Assembly (NCBI RefSeq): GCF_017351175.1 | Contig: NZ_JAFMPN010000002.1 | Coordinates: 62,001-126,000 of the forward strand | Length of the DNA: 64,000 nucleotides | Reading direction: 5' to 3' | Source: Desulfovibrio sp. Huiquan2017 | GTDB lineage: Bacteria > Desulfobacterota > Desulfovibrionia > Desulfovibrionales > Desulfovibrionaceae | Shown: positions 63,988 through 64,000 of the stretch, one piece after another | How positions within the stretch are numbered: position 1 is the first letter of the stretch | Layout: the number at the start of each line of letters is the position of its first letter | Program-made: the position numbers and the translations under genes | Notes under the pieces: generated by a model | The model's database searches: none | Seen by the model: the letters and a program-made list of their open reading frames with translations, nothing else | Told to the model about the DNA's origin: nothing

Positions 63988-64000
63988 GTTACTTTTCCTT

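Overview
The window is a GC-rich (roughly 60-65 percent by eye) bacterial chromosome segment that reads as a Desulfovibrionaceae sulfate reducer (Desulfovibrio/Pseudodesulfovibrio type). The diagnostic content is a complete Tmc transmembrane redox complex (TmcD-C-B-A, with an acidic tetrahaem cytochrome c3), a selenocysteine-containing periplasmic formate dehydrogenase with its fdhD/fdhE maturation genes, and a cytochrome c553 / SCO / haem-copper oxidase operon of the kind known from D. vulgaris. No rRNA, tRNA, CRISPR array, prophage or intact insertion sequence was recognised.

Layout. 0.1-4.4 kb: a TetR regulator divergent from ispH, then a moaE-moaA molybdopterin pair behind a structured leader, and a nitroreductase with a recognisable promoter and terminator. 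4.4-8.1 kb: a giant AsmA/DUF748-type envelope protein. 8.4-14.1 kb: a signalling operon (Cache histidine kinase, three receiver-only response regulators, a large PEP-synthase-like protein) that converges on the tmc operon (17.9-14.2 kb, minus strand). 18.6-20.6 kb: a TadE-TadE-TadG operon with a sigma-54-type promoter but no Tad machine nearby. 20.9-23.0 kb: a chemoreceptor. 23.2-29.5 kb: the oxidase operon (c553, SCO, subunits I, III, IV, a dihaem subunit II, CtaB, a small membrane protein). 29.5-31.5 kb: a SIMPL protein and two exported thioredoxin-fold proteins. 31.5-35.4 kb: a tightly overlapping binding-lipoprotein / histidine kinase / REC-STAS operon. 35.7-42.8 kb: the formate dehydrogenase region (small ORF, Sec-containing fdhA, fdhB, a transposase-like gene coupled to fdhE, and fdhD), with the same TATGYC-N6-GGCATA palindrome in front of two units. 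43.1-48.0 kb: a TetR/MFP/RND efflux operon. 48.1-51.9 kb: potABCD. 51.9-55.3 kb: an acyltransferase-3 and a five-gene accessory operon (two OB-like proteins, a GNAT, another OB-like protein, a SET-domain protein). 55.6-57.0 kb: a sigma-54 activator with an atypical receiver. 57.3-64.0 kb: a glycogen operon (GT4, GH57, and a glycogen synthase-glucan phosphorylase fusion).

How it fits together. Formate oxidation in the periplasm can reduce c3 cytochromes, Tmc can pass periplasmic electrons to the cytoplasmic side, and moaA/moaE and fdhD/fdhE provide cofactor and maturation functions. The oxidase, peroxiredoxin and redoxin genes look like oxygen defence, and the glycogen genes supply reserve carbon. 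The most unusual material is regulatory or accessory: the PEP-synthase-like protein in a two-component operon beside tmc, the REC-STAS operon, the domesticated-looking transposase in the fdhE operon, and the SET/GNAT/OB operon. Product names rest on motif and family recognition by eye; no database search was run.
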